From Isoetes taiwanensis (Eukaryota; Streptophyta; Lycopodiopsida; Isoetales; Isoetaceae), in assembly GCA_021234155.1 (NCBI GenBank), contig JAJEKV010000025.1, positions 2,751,339-2,815,338 on the forward strand: a stretch of DNA of 64,000 nucleotides, read 5' to 3'. The notes under the pieces are model-generated. The model had not been told where the DNA came from and ran no database searches. It saw only the letters and a list, made by a program, of their open reading frames with translations. This document shows positions 1-11,663 of this stretch, one piece after another. Position 1 is the stretch's first letter, and the number at the start of each line of letters is the position of its first letter. The position numbers and the translations under genes are program-made.

Positions 1-904
1 GCTTTATATTGATTATTTGGAAAGTTGGCTTATGGACAATGGAACCGGCAAAAATTAACTTTTACACTAGATCATCAGGCAGCTCATATATGCTGATGAT
101 GTGGAACTCCTAATGCATCGCCATCTGGATGCCTTTGGACATATTACGCGGGGCCAGCGACATGTCGTCAATCGGCCCGGGCAAAGATCTCATCCGCATC
201 AGCCCGGACCTCCCTTATCACAGGGGCAAAATGTGGAGGTGACACACCTCGAGCATTTAGGAGTGCGGTTTCCTTCTACCATGCCTTTGGGACACTTTAT
301 GATTGCAAGTGGCGGGGTGTTGGAAAGCACTATATACAATCTGAGAAACTTGATCCTAAAGCGGGCTGTATGTATTTGGACCCATCAGCCGCATTTATTT
401 AGAGTCTTGATGGAATGTGTTCTTCTATATGGGGTCGAAGTCTGGGCCCTGTAGTGTCCCTTGCCATCTGGAATGACTTGGAGCAGGTGTAGAAAGCCTT
501 CCTAGCTAGGGCACTAGGAGAGAAATCCATGGTCCCATATCAAATGTTGTTGCATGAGATAGGTTTCTTGCCTCTTCAAAGAGCAGTTCTTGATCGCCAC
601 ATCGTCTACTTTTAGAAGGTGGTCAGTATGGACGATTCTCGTCTTCTCAACCTGGTTTACACCGTGGCAATGGGGCCGCAGCGCCTCAAGACCTGCTGGA
701 AGGAAAACAGGGCTCAATGGCTAGCCAGATGGAATGTCCAGGAACACAGGCGCATATATATGCGAACAGATGAACATCGCCATAGCTTAAGGCAGTACTT
801 TGATGCTTGCTTCCTGAGCAAGCTTTGGAATGTCAACACCCTTGAACAAGCCAAGACATCACATTACCAACCCCACACTAGAATGGGTCCACAATGCTAT
901 TTAT

Positions 905-3549
905 CACTAGAGTTGTTACTGGAACTATTCTGGGTTCATCCACCATAATTGGTCCAGCATACCCTCTGCCAGTTAAACCCAGGTATCTAACAAGATAAAT
1001 TTCCATTTCACAAGATACCACCACTTTTGGAATCTTCACTCGATTCTTTATGGCCATGGAGAATTTCATGACCAATAGATTTACTGATATGTTGTGGTGA
1101 TTGCCCAAACCTCATTGAATTCAGCAGTTTTTACGCCAGGCCAGAACTGCATTCTTCAAACTTTCTAGCATAAAGGGGTCCAAACGTTTCTAAAATTGAA
1201 AATAATTTACGTTTTATGATAAAACATGTTGATTTACATATTTTCATGTTTCGTTGCTATTAGATGGCATTATATGAAGTCGTCAAACCATTTTTAGCTC
1301 AAAAACGTTGTTTGAGGTTGTGAATTGTTTCTCCTTTACTATAACAAGTTTTGACATAAGACTTGCGGCCATAAGTTGTCAACTCTAAGATCTATAGTCT
1401 AATAATTTTTTGAAATGTCTATAAGTCATGTTGATCTCAATTTTCACTAAAGAAGATTCGATCTGAGAATCGGGACAAAAATAGAACTAATGTGGTTTAA
1501 CTAAACTTATATATAAGCTTTCTAAAGGCAATAAATGATGCACTCCCATTCATTCCACTTATACATTCATAGTAAAAAATTTTATGAACTTAAATATGGT
1601 GAATAACCATGTATTCTTTACATTTAGAAGTGGTTGCCACTACACAAAATTAGAGTTTAGCTAAGGTAATAATACAAAAACTCATCTTTTATGGTAGGCA
1701 ATATTTTTTTATGAATGTCACTCTTCCTTGGCAACATAAATCTTGAATTTCATGTTAAAGTAACATATTATGTACAAGATTTGATTTAAAATAGACATGG
1801 ACCATTTTGGTTTTTGTACTTAGGCTTGCCATATTTTAAAAGCAAGATAGCATTCTTTTTTTCAACTCATGATTAATGAAACATGTGATAGAAGTTTTAA
1901 AATATAGTTTGTATCGTTTTTAGTGCAAAACACACGATGAAATCTTCTTATTTTTACTATCATAAACTTAGTACACGTGTTTGTTGCTTAGGAGTTCCTA
2001 CTTTAGGTATAATAATAGTAACTTTAGCTTGTCTTTCATGATAGACTATAATTTTTATGGGTTCAAGCTTCATTAGCAACATAGATCTCAATTTGATGTT
2101 AAAATAACATACTACTATATGTAAAATTTGAATATAAATGGGCATGGACCATTATGGTCCACAATTAGCAATTGGGTATAAATTAAATCTCTCTAATTAT
2201 GATTACCAATTTTATTTATTGTTCATTTGTCACTTATACAATGATATGGCAAATTTCTACCTTCTCTAACATAATTTTTGGAAGGGTAGGTGGAGATTAA
2301 TATAGGTTCGGTTTGCTTGTGCTTCAACTTTACCATTAAATAATGCAATTCTAGCAACCAACTAATTAAGATGAGGATGTTACGGCTTCTCGAATGATCA
2401 TAAGCCATGTGGACCAGCAATGGAAGGAAGGAAGGAAGAAAATTTTAGCGTCCACGGAACCCAATCGGGTTATGGGAAGCAGAACATATGATCTATCTTT
2501 ATTTTTTCATAGTTCTAGCTTTTTATATTTGTTTTCATTCTTTTGCATTGCTTCCACAACTTGAGAAGATAAAAATACAAGTTTGAGTTCACCATTCAAT
2601 ATATAGGTTTATGAAATCCATGGAGCAGCGTACTCTAACGAGATAACTTGGAATGAACACTAGAAAGTTTATGCTAAACCTCAAGATCGGGGAGCATTGA
2701 TTATTTTTAATGAATAGATTAGCTCATGAGGTGCTTATATCCATAATTGGCTGAAATTGATTAACATGAGGGAGTTCTTAATTTTAAAAGAAGGTGGGCC
2801 GGTAATGGTTTGAGTATCTGAACCTTTCTTGATTTCTTGAAAACAAAGCGCTATGGCTTTTTTCGTGTTTGTTTTTGGGGTGATTCCATATCGTGGTAAC
2901 CTTTCATAATGTGATTTTTTGCGGATGACTTTGAATCATTTTACTCCTATATAGACATAAGTTATCATTCACTTGTAATTGAAAAAATAAAAAGAAAATC
3001 AAAACCTCATCATCAAGGCTAATGGACATTTTTCTTAGATAAAGCAAGTTGTCTAATACTTATATTCAAAATTTTGGGTCAAAATTCATTTTTTCTGCAA
3101 AAGTTAGAGATTTGATTTGGGAGCGACTTTACGGAAACCGGTATTGGTTCCGAGAGAAGACAAGCGGCGATTTTGACCCTGTCATGTTCAAACAGCCCTA
3201 TCTCCTTCTCGGACCCACCGGTTGAGGTGCGGTTTTTGTGTCTTACTCTCTAACTTCGTGTAGAAAAATACAAAAATAATGAAAAAAATCATAAAAATCA
3301 TCTTACTGAGACAGTTTTACTTTATCTAAACATGTAGCGAAACAGACTTGACCCCCTTGGGTTTACCTAAGTGTAACTCTCATGAATGGGGACCAATAGA
3401 TTTTTAGGTATTTTTCCCATGCAATGTGACTGCTATATATTAACATATAAGAAGGGTTTGACTGATTATTGAACCTTTGATTTTATATGAATTTTAAAGC
3501 AAACAGTGCAAATGCACCTTTTCTGGTTCATCATGTGATGACTCTAGTG
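905..3549. mobile_element. 2.6-kb DNA transposon, CACTA-like termini, non-coding
   Basis: The element starts CACTAGAGT (905-913) and ends with its exact inverse ACTCTAGTG (3541-3549). It is flanked on both sides by TTAT (901-904 and 3550-3553). Duplicated copy B has the uninterrupted site at 7881-7890, with TTGT in place of TTAT, which proves insertion after the duplication or loss-free absence in B. The CACTA start suggests the CACTA (En/Spm) superfamily. Typical CACTA target duplications are 3 bp, and three of the four flanking bases would satisfy that. The interior is AT-rich with no transposase ORF visible, so it is probably a non-autonomous derivative. A LINE-tail fragment lies inside at about 2425-2485. 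Confidence 0.8.
2424..2485 (-). repeat. LINE/SINE-like 3' tail fragment with (GGAA)n
   Basis: A run of GGAA repeats is followed by AAAATTTTAGCGTCCACGG and CCCAATCGGGTTATGGGA. This is the same 3' module, in minus orientation, as at 17812, 42357 and 57628. Here it is short and lies inside the CACTA-like element. Confidence 0.55.
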
Positions 3550-4105
3550 TTATGTATCCAATTTACCGTGAAAAAGCACAGACTCATCGTCTCAATTCAT
3601 GCAGATGCATATCACCTCAAAATTAAGACATGCAGATGGATTGGGGAGCCGCGCGAAGACAGGCTTTGTCAATGCTACTAACTGAGAGTCGTTAAGGACG
3701 AATGTCATACTCTTTATAGTTGTGCGGCGTATGATCACATCCGGGTGCACTACACTGAGTTGGTTAGATCCAGCAGCCGTTGCATGAGATATTAAGCTTG
3801 GCTTCATTGCGGTTGCTAGGATCATTTCTTTAAGAGGTGATTCATGGATATGTAGGCTCAGTTATATCCTCGAACACTATCTTGATATATCCAACAATGT
3901 CTCTTGATGGATGTATAATTGTATAGCCTATCAGCATTCTTATTACTCTCACGGTTTTTCCCTCGAAAATCCTTCAGGACGGGGGTTCTTTCCAATCCAG
4001 ACAGTAATATATCTATTGCACTCCTTCTTTGGATCACATAGACTGATTTCTCTCTGTGGATGATAAAAATCATTCAATTCTTCTAAAAATTCATCTTATC
4101 TTATC

Positions 4106-4176
4106 TATTCTATTCCATTCCATTCCATTCCATTCCATTCCATTCCATTCCATTCCATTCCATTCTATTCTATTCT
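4106..4176 (+). repeat. (ATTCC)n / (ATTCT)n microsatellite at LINE 3' end
   Basis: About a dozen consecutive ATTCC units, then ATTCT units, sit exactly at the 3' end of the LINE module. The copy B equivalent (8440-8470) is much shorter, so the array has changed length since duplication. Confidence 0.9.
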
Positions 4177-4770
4177 CGATTTTGGGGGCGGTGGTCTAGA
4201 AATAAAATGATGTAGATTTGCAGACACGATTCATCTGCACTACCTCCATGCCGGGTGGAACGAAAATCATTCAGTCTTGTAGCTTGTGCAAAAATTGATG
4301 ACTGACGGCTCTGATTCAACCCTGTGATTTGTATAGCTGAGGAAGTTGGGTGCTTTAGGTAGTAAAGCGGGGAAGGGGTAGGCACAAGTAAGAATCTAGA
4401 GTGAGGAAGAGGAAATTTTGGCTATTTGTAGTCAACATCTCACATTCGCAGTGCTGTAGATCTCGACTTTTTTTTGTCTTGTGTGCACAAAACTGAGATC
4501 ACAATAGTTTTCACTTCTTCATTTCTTTCTTAGAGACAATTTAGTGCTTCTTTCTTTATTACAGGGTAATAATTTGGGGGCTGAGATCTTAAGGGTTATG
4601 ACCGGTCAGGGCTCAGAGGCTCCTTCTTCAAATTGTTAGGCCCCATTTTCTGGTGGCTTCGAATCCTTCAGAATCTGCAGGCAAGAGTTTTGGGCTATTT
4701 TCTGTTGGTCTGGACTAGAAACCGTGTTTCTTGGTGGCAATGTCAGCCTAGCTTAATGCCTTGACAAAGA

Positions 4771-4900
4771 ATATCTAGCATAATAACAGGGGATTTCCTT
4801 TTGTATTTTAGTGCAATTTTTAATAAGGTTTTGATATGATTTGGAAGGCATATTTCACAAGGTCTACTAATTAGTATATATAGAGAGTGCACCATATATT
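4771..4900 (+). mobile_element. Diverged MULE-like terminus, copy A
   Basis: The sequence AATATCTAGCATAATAACAG and the 110 bases after it match, with many substitutions, the outer end of the long-arm element at 20399 and its relatives at 28435 and 58658. They share AACAGGGGA, a TTTTGTATTTTAGTGC-like stretch and GAGTGCACCAT. The same sequence occurs in copy B at 9077-9200. No matching inverted end is visible nearby, so this is a lone terminus. An unrecognised gene fragment follows. Confidence 0.6.
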
Positions 4901-4979
4901 TTTCTCCTTTATGTAATTTTTGAATGTGTTTTCTAATGGTTTGTTAAGGTATCTATTTTTTATTTTATTTTTAATGTGT

Positions 4980-6240
4980 CTATTTTCTTTAAATAGACAT
5001 CAACCCTTTCTATTTAGGGCCTGCCAAAAAGTCGTCTAGCTTTTTCTGCAGAATCTCTTAATGGCAAAGCCTGCCGAATGTTGCATTGTGGCTACTTTAA
5101 GGACATACCATGTGGCTTTACTAATTTTTCTCTTCAATAGCCTTCTTTGAATCGGTCTGAAGCCCCTTTTGCAGCAACTAATAATCTTGATTACTTTGAA
5201 AGGACTCTGGTCTGAAGCTTCGGTAGCTTTTTTAAATCTAAAAACCAATATGATATATTGTTGGATGCCAAATCAGGTACGTGGTGTCTGCCGATGTGCA
5301 ATTAGTTTGATTTCCAAAATATTTTCCAAACTGAAGGACATGCTCTGTTTAGATTATGATAGTTCATAGGCTATTGCACTAAAAAAAAATAGGTGTTTGA
5401 AAAGCTTGCATGATGATGCTCTTCTAGAGACATGCCTGCAATGTAGAACTTTTGGCAGTAAATCACTCAATTTGGCATGGGCTTTGTGAAGTTGTAGCTA
5501 TAAAATGGTTATTGTTATCTTGTTAGCAGCATATTTGGATGTCTGACAAATACATAAGCTGAGTTGAAACTGAGTCGAAGGTTTTCGTCCAAAGGCAGAT
5601 TGTTGCTCATTTTCCAGGGCTTCAAGCCAATTTTGTGCCAGTTCCTATGAGCAACACTTGGTTGATTTTTTAGAAGTTGCCATTAGACAAAATGGAATGA
5701 GTTCAGTTAACTCTTTTGTATGTTGTTAAAGGCTATTGAGGAGCAAAAGGTATGTGCAGATAATCAATAGATGTATGATTTGGAATGTATGGGATAGCCC
5801 CATCAAAGATGACCAGGCCAAAAGTGATAGAGCTACTCCATTGGCTAATTTAGCAATGAGACCATTCACACAAAAGTCAACTTTGTCAACTGAGAGCGCC
5901 CAGAAGCAGGGAATGCAATCTTTTGTAAAGCAATTCGAAATTTCAAGGTATTTGTGGCATATTAGTCATAAACTACTGTTTTGAATTTGGTTTGATCAGA
6001 AAGGCATTGCAGAGTTGTCCAAATTCTTGCTGGCAGAGTTGCTACCTCCATGGAGTTCATGCACCGGATTGTTGCAATAGATATTCTTAGAAAGGAACGA
6101 GAGACATTTATATGGCTTGTTCTATATGTTTTACCTGTTCTTTTCCTAGATATGGGCTATTTGAAAGCATATCTGAGGTTTTGTTTGGCAAGATTAAGGC
6201 TAAAATAGTCACCCCCATGTTTTCCCTTTGTATCTTCAAA
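4980..6240 (+). pseudogene. Unrecognised gene fragment (copy A)
   Basis: The region repeats at 9300-10610 and looks like exon and intron pieces of a host gene I cannot name. Readable stretches are a helical segment at 5035-5170 (QNLLMAKPAECCIVATLRTY), a segment at 5600-5670 (IVAHFPGLQANFVPVP) and one at 6000-6190 (HRIVAIDILRKERETFIWLV, then a hydrophobic run). A donor-like AAAAGGTATGT occurs near 5745-5755. The readable pieces lie in different frames and contain stops, so no intact product is likely. It sits just downstream of a MULE-like terminus, which suggests capture of host DNA by that element, but this is inference. Confidence 0.4.
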
Positions 6241-6424
6241 TTAGGAGGTTGACTGAAGACGAAGGTTTTAGACACTATATATCAATATTCTCCACTGCAA
6301 TTGCTCCCAATAGCATTGCTAAATAAAAAATGGCCCTTATAAGCATTGCAATCTTACCTAAAACGACCGAATCCATTTGTCAGAATGCTGAAATGCCGCT
6401 GTCTTTGATGTTTTGATAGGGCAA

Positions 6425-8475
6425 GGACGTGTTCAACTAATTTCAGTCTTGTTGAACGGGGCATTACAAGAAGGCTTCCCTCTGTAGTACCACTAGCAAA
6501 GTCGTTCCCTTCTACAAGACAGGTAACCCACACTGCCTAGCCAATTACTGAACAAACGTGGTTAGTTCGTTATTTGCAAATATTTGCAAAACTTCTAGCC
6601 AGCATTCTCGAGCAGTAGTTGATGAGATGGGCAGAGGCAGTAGAGGTACGAGCCTTCAAGCATCTTGGATTCAGACCCTGACACTCAACCATTGATCATA
6701 TCTTTACATTGCGGACTTTGGTTGAAGATAGCAGGAATTGTCAACAAGACCTATATTCTTGCTTCGTCGACTTCACCAAGGCTATTGATATCGTGCCTAA
6801 GGAAAAGCTATGGGTAAGATTGTGAGAGTTGGGGGTCCCAGTGGATCTGCAGAATGCAGTATAGAGGCTACGTGAGACATGCTCAGGCAAGCTGGAACCC
6901 ACAAACTAACCATACGATAGCAATATTGGGGTCCGCCAAGGATGCCCTCTCTCTTCAACATTATTTGGGCTTTATATTGATTAGTTGGAAAGCTGGCTTA
7001 CGGACAATGGAACCGGCAAAAATTAACTTTTACACCAGATCACCAGGCAGCTCATATATGCTGATGATGTGGAACTCCTAATGCATCGCCATCTGGATGC
7101 ACTGGACATATTCTGCCAGGCCACTGACATGTGCGTCAATCTGGCCCAGGCTAAGATATCATCCATGCATCAGCCCAGGCCTCCCTTATACCGAGGGAAA
7201 AATGTGGAGGTGACACACACCTACGAGCATTTGGGAGTGCAGTTTCCTTCTACCATGCACTGGGACACTTTCATGTGATTGCAAGTGACAGGGTGTGGGA
7301 AAGCACTATATACAATACAGAACAACAGTCCTAAAGCAGAACTGTATGATTGGACCCATCAGTCGCATTTATTTAGAGTCTTGATGGAGTGTGTTCTTCT
7401 ATATGGGGTCGAAGTCTGGGCCCTGTAGTGTCTCTTGCCATCTGGAATGACTTGGAGCAGGTGTAGAAAGCCTTCCTAGCTAGGGCACTAGGAGAGAAAT
7501 CCATGGTCCCATATCAAATGTTGTTGTATGATATTTTCTTGCCTCTTCAAAGAGCAGTTCTTGATCGCCACATCGTCTACTTTTAGAAGGTTGTCAGTAT
7601 GGACGATTCTCGTCTTCTCAACCTAGTTTACACCGTGGCAATGGGGCCGCAGCGCCTCAAGACCTGCTGGAAGGAAAACAGGGCTCAATGTTAGCCAGAT
7701 AGAATGTCCAGGAGCACAGGCGCATACATGTGCGAACAGATGAAGATCGCCATAGCTTAAGGCAGTACTTTGATGCTTGCTTCCTGAGCAAGCTTTGGAA
7801 TATCAACACCCTTGAACATGCCAAGACATCACATTACTAGCACCACATAAACCCCACGCTAGAACGGGGTTCGCAATGCTATTTGTGTATCCAATTTACC
7901 GTGAAAAAGCACAGACTCATCGTCTCAATTCACGCAGATGCACATCGCCTCAAAATTAAGACAGGCAGATGGATTGGGGAGACGCACCAAGACAGGCTTT
8001 GTCAATGCTACCAACTGAGAGCCGTTAAGGATGAATATCATACTCTTTATAGATGTGCGGCGTATGATCACATCCGGGCACGCTATGCTGAGTTGGTTAG
8101 GTCCAACAGCCGCTGCATGAGATATTAAGCTTGGCTTCAGTGCGGTTGCTGGGATCATTTCTTTAAGAAATGATTGATGGATATGCAGGCTCAGCTATAC
8201 CCTCGAATACTATCTTGATATATCCAACAATGTCTCTTGATGGATGTGTATTTGTATAGTCTATCAGCATTCTTATTACTCTCACGGTTTTTCCCTCGAA
8301 AATCCTTCAGGACGGGGGTTCTTTCTAATCCAGACAATATTATATCTATTGCACTTCTTCTTTGGGTCCCATAGACTGATTGCTCTCTGTGGATGATAAA
8401 AATCATTCAATTCTTCTAAAAATTCATCTTATCTTATCTATTCCATTCCATTCCATTCCATTCAATTCCATTTCG
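6425..8475 (+). pseudogene. 5'-truncated LINE reverse transcriptase, copy B
   Basis: RT motifs appear in order across shifted frames: VVPLYKTG.P near 6500, FRP.HSTIDHIFTLRTLVE near 6665-6725, the catalytic-block equivalent CFVDFTKA near 6755-6785, QGCPLS near 6935, and YADD near 7055-7065. The post-RT region runs 7390-7800, and a Cys/His cluster in one open frame lies at 7883-8126 (CQCYQLRAVKDEYHTLYRCA). The 3' module and ATTCC tail end near 8470. The family resembles the plant LINE types with FVDFTKAFD. Frameshifts show it is dead. It lacks the endonuclease and ORF1, as expected for 5' truncation. Confidence 0.85.
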
Positions 8476-9076
8476 ATTTGGGAGGGAGGGAGGGAGAATC
8501 TTGATGGTCTAGAAATAAAATGATGTAGACTTGTAGACCCACGATTCATCGCACTACCTCCATCGGGTGGAGCAAAAATCATTGATCTTGTGGCTTGTGC
8601 AAAAATCGATGAGTGACGGCTCTGGTTCAACCCTGTGATTTATATAGCTGAGGAAGTGGGTGCTTTAGGTAGTAAAGAGGGGAAGGGGTAGGCACAAGTA
8701 AGAATCTAGAGTGAGGAAGAGGAAATTTTGGCTATTTGTAGTCAACATCTCACATTCGCAGTGCTGTAGATCTCGACTTTTTTTGTCTTGTGCACAAAAC
8801 TGAGATCATAATAGTTTTCACTTCTTCATTTCTTTCTTACAGACAATTTAGTGCTTCTTTCTTTATTACAGGGTAATAATTTGGGGGCTGGGATCTTAAG
8901 GGTTATGATCGGTCAGGGCTCAGAGGCTCCTTCTTCAAATTGTTAGGCCCCATTTTACGGTGGCCGAATCCGAGAATCTGCTGCGGTGGGGGCTTTTGGC
9001 CTATTTTACATTGTGCGGACTAAGCCGTATTTCTTGGTGGCAATGTCAGCCATAGCTTGATGCCTTGACAAAGAAT

Positions 9077-9200
9077 ATCTAGCATAATAACAGGGGATTT
9101 CCTTTTGTATTTTAGTACAATTTTTAATAAGGTTTTGATATGATTTGGAAGGCATATTTCACAAAGTCTACTAATTTGTATATATATAGAGTGCACCATA
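9077..9200 (+). mobile_element. Diverged MULE-like terminus, copy B
   Basis: This is the copy B equivalent of 4771-4900 (AATATCTAGCATAATAACAG followed by GGGATTTCC). It differs from copy A by a few indels, including the loss of about 20 bases near 9200. Confidence 0.6.
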
Positions 9201-9299
9201 TACTTTTTGAATGTGTTTTCCAATGGTTTGGTTAGGTATCTATTTTTTTTTTTTTTTAAGTGTCTATTTTCCTTAAATCAAATCTCATGCAGACATCAA

Positions 9300-10610
9300 C
9301 CCTTTCTGTTTAGGGCCTGCCAAAAAGTCATCTAGCTTTTTCTGCAGAATCTCTTAATGGCAAAGCCTGCCGAATGTTGCATTGTGGCTACTTTAAGGAC
9401 ATATCATGTGGCTTTACTAATTTTTCTCTTCAATAGCCTTCATTGAATCGGTCTGAAGCCCCTTTTGCAGCAAGTAATAATCTTGATTACTTTGAAAGGA
9501 CTCTGGTCTGAAGCTTTGGTAGCCTTTTTAACTCTCAAAACCAATATGATATATTGTTGGATGCCAAATCAGGCACGTGGTGTCTGCCGATGTGCAATTA
9601 GTTTGATTTCCAAAATATTTTCCAAACTAAAGATAGATAGATAGTAGTTTTAACGTCACGCCACTAGGCAGCATCCAACTGGACATGTGACCACACACCA
9701 CACTACATTGCTCGGTTGGGCCCTGCCCCCAACATGCTCTGTTTAGATTATGATATCATAGGCTATTGCACTAAAAAAAAATAGGTGTTTGAAAAGCTTG
9801 CATGACGATGCTCTTCTAGAGACATGCCTGCAATGTAGAACTTTTGGCAGTAAATCACTCAATTTGGCATGGGCTCTGTGAAAGTTTTGTAGCTATAAAA
9901 TGGTTATTGTGATCTTGTTAGCAGCATATTTGGTTGCCTGACAAATTACATAAGCAGAGTTGAAACTGAGTTGAAGGTTTTCGTCCAAAGGCAGATTATT
10001 GCTCATTTTCTAGGGCTTCAAGCCAATTTTGTGCCAGTTCCTATGGAGCAACACTTGGTTGATTTTTTAGAAGTTGCCATTAGACAAAATGGAATGAGTT
10101 CAGTTGGAAATTAACTCTTTTGTATGCTGTTAAATGCTATTGAGGAGCAAAAGGTATGTGCAGATAATCAATAGATATATGATTTGGAAAGTATGGGATA
10201 GCCTCATCAAAGATGACCAGGCCAAAAGTGATAGAGCTACTCCATTGGCTAATTTAGCAATGAGACCATTCACACAAAAGTCAACTTTGTCAACTGAGAG
10301 CGCCCAGAAGCAGGGAATGCAATTGTTTGTAAAGCAATTTGAAATTTCAAGGTATTTGTGGCGTATTAGTCATAAACTACTGTTTTGAATTTGGTTTGAT
10401 CAGAAAGGCATTGCAGAGTTGTCCAAATTCTTGCTGGCAGAGTTGCTAATCATGCACCGGATTGTTGCAATAGATATTCTTAGAAAGGAACGAGAGACAT
10501 TTATATGGCTTGTTCTATATGTTTTACCCGTTCTTTTCCTAGATATGGGCTATTTGAAAGTATATCTGCGGTTTTGTTTGGCAAGATTAAGGCTAAAATA
10601 GTCACCCCAT
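9300..10610 (+). pseudogene. Unrecognised gene fragment (copy B)
   Basis: This is the copy B version of the fragment at 4980-6240, with the same readable stretches. In this copy the terminal piece (10419-10601, KFLLAELLIMHRIVAIDILR and on) stays open for 60 codons. The 10134-10388 stretch is open for 84 codons (QAKSDRATPLANLAMRPFTQ). I do not recognise the protein. Conservation between copies is no better in the open parts than outside them, as far as I can see by eye, so this is probably not a functional gene. Confidence 0.4.
9631..9732 (-). mobile_element. About 100-bp LINE/SINE 3'-end insertion with (AGAT)n
   Basis: This piece is present in copy B but absent from copy A at the equivalent point (5338-5340). 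It opens with AGAT repeats and GTTTTAACGTC and ends near CTGCCCCCAAC. On the minus strand it reads as a short retroposed 3' end, GACGTTAAAAC followed by (ATCT)n, like the other LINE tails in this window. No clear target duplication was found. Confidence 0.65.
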
Positions 10611-10959
10611 GTTTTCCCTTTGTATCTTCAAAATAGGAGGTTGAGTGAAGACGAAGGTTTTAGACACTACATATCAATATTCTCCACTGCACTTGCTCCC
10701 AATAGCATCAAGATTAAGGTGGTTGCGGCTCCTGAGAGAAAAAATAGTGGCATATCCAACTTCATTCCATCCTAACAATGATCCTTGAAACTGGTTTACA
10801 TGTTCACATGTGGCCTAACACGTTCATGTGAAAATAAACTACCTTTTTGTATGTTTCTTATGTTTAAGAATATGCTTGTCCTTGCATAATGGTTATGTTC
10901 AATTCAAAGCATAATGGTTATGTTCAATTCAAAGCCGCGTGTTTGTATGCATAACTTAA

Positions 10960-11249
10960 GTTATCATAGGGTTTAGTTATCCGCGGGTTCATTTTGTATG
11001 TGGAAGCCTCGAAGGGGCATTATACATACTTGAGGTTCTAGATAAACGTCAGCAATTACTGAGCCCTCAGTAGTCATTATCTCCGCTTGTCTAGTATCAT
11101 CATTCTTGCCAAAGGTTTTCCCTTGAAAACCTTTCGGCGGGTTTTTAATCCTAGTAGTAATGATTGTACTAGCCCATTGTATGGGTCCCATGACCTATTG
11201 GTCTCCGTGGACGTTAAAAAAAACTATTCTATTCTATTCTATTTAATAC
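10960..11249 (+). mobile_element. LINE 3' end fragment with (CTATT)n tail
   Basis: The conserved 3' module is GGTTTTCCCTTGAAAACC (11117-11134), then GGGTTTTTAATCC, then GTCCCATGACCTATTGGTC and GTGGACGTTAAA, ending in CTATT repeats at 11226-11249. The nearest relative is the minus-strand copy at 42355-42490, which shares the ACTAGCCCATTGTATGGGTC stretch. No coding part remains. Upstream, 10708-10960 holds nothing recognisable. Confidence 0.7.
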
Positions 11250-11254
11250 TTTCA

Positions 11255-11570
11255 AATTAAAATCCCCCTTGAACCCCCTTTTGATTTGGGTGCATATTCA
11301 CACGGGGGGTGACATAGGGCATCGAGAGCCTCTAAAATCGTTCAATACATGTACAAAATCAACACTATTTAATGCAAGTCTCAAATCTTATAGTATTTCA
11401 CAAACTTCATTATATGGTATACCAAAACTTGCACAACCATACCCCCCAAATGAAGATCGTTGTCTATGGTTTAGATGGAGGAATAACTAGCAAATATGCC
11501 CATCCAACAGCTCTCGATGCTCGGAGTCACCCTCCGTGTGAATATGCACCCAAACTGAGAGTTGGTCCGC
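11255..11570. mobile_element. MITE-like palindromic fragment related to the MULE arm core
   Basis: The left end (TTAAAATCCCCCTTGAACCC, then GGGTGCATATTCACACGGGG) and the right end (CCTCCGTGTGAATATGCACC) are inverted copies. The body matches the core of the arm at 21925-22262 with many changes, and its right terminal repeat is truncated after CACCCAAAC. It is a non-coding relic. Confidence 0.6.
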
Positions 11571-11663
11571 TTACAGCCAGGGCAGAGCAAGGAGAAAATG
11601 GTTGGCTCCGTTTCAGTCTATCGCAAGGAGAAAATGCATATGTTTTTTTTTAGGTTTAATTGT

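Larger units (their letters stand above)
1..4176 (+). pseudogene. Degenerate LINE reverse transcriptase, copy A (interrupted)
   Basis: This is the C-terminal part of a LINE (non-LTR retrotransposon) polyprotein in broken frames. An RT YADD-box remnant lies near 85-110 (LIYADDVEL after frame shifts). It is followed by the region after the RT domain (600-880: QRLKTCWKENRAQWLARWNV) and, after the inserted element, a Cys/His cluster (3610-3740: RLCQCY, then H and C residues) typical of LINE C-termini. A 3' module with the hairpin-like GGTTTTTCCCTCGAAAATCC follows at 3953-3972, and the copy ends in an ATTCC microsatellite at 4106-4176. Stops and frameshifts make it inactive. The 905-3549 element splits it. 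Confidence 0.85.
1..6322 (+). repeat. Tandem duplication unit, copy A (left part outside window)
   Basis: This stretch aligns base for base with 6969-10707 at high identity by eye: position 1 matches 6969, and both copies share a stretch ending in CTCCCAATAGCAT. After that point copy A runs directly into the start of copy B at about 6323, while copy B continues into unrelated DNA at about 10708, so the arrangement is head to tail. Copy A has one large private insertion (905-3549). Copy B has a small private insertion near 9631-9732. The unit carries LINE remnants, a LINE 3' tail, a MULE-like terminus and an unrecognised gene fragment. The left boundary lies beyond the window. Confidence 0.9.
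6323..10707 (+). repeat. Tandem duplication unit, copy B (complete)
   Basis: This is the full unit of the tandem duplication. It begins where copy A ends and finishes at the shared CTCCCAATAGCAT near 10707. It preserves the pre-insertion state of the site that carries the 2.6-kb element in copy A. Private changes include the roughly 100-bp insertion at 9631-9732 and a shorter microsatellite at the LINE tail. Nothing downstream of 10708 matches the unit. Confidence 0.88.
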
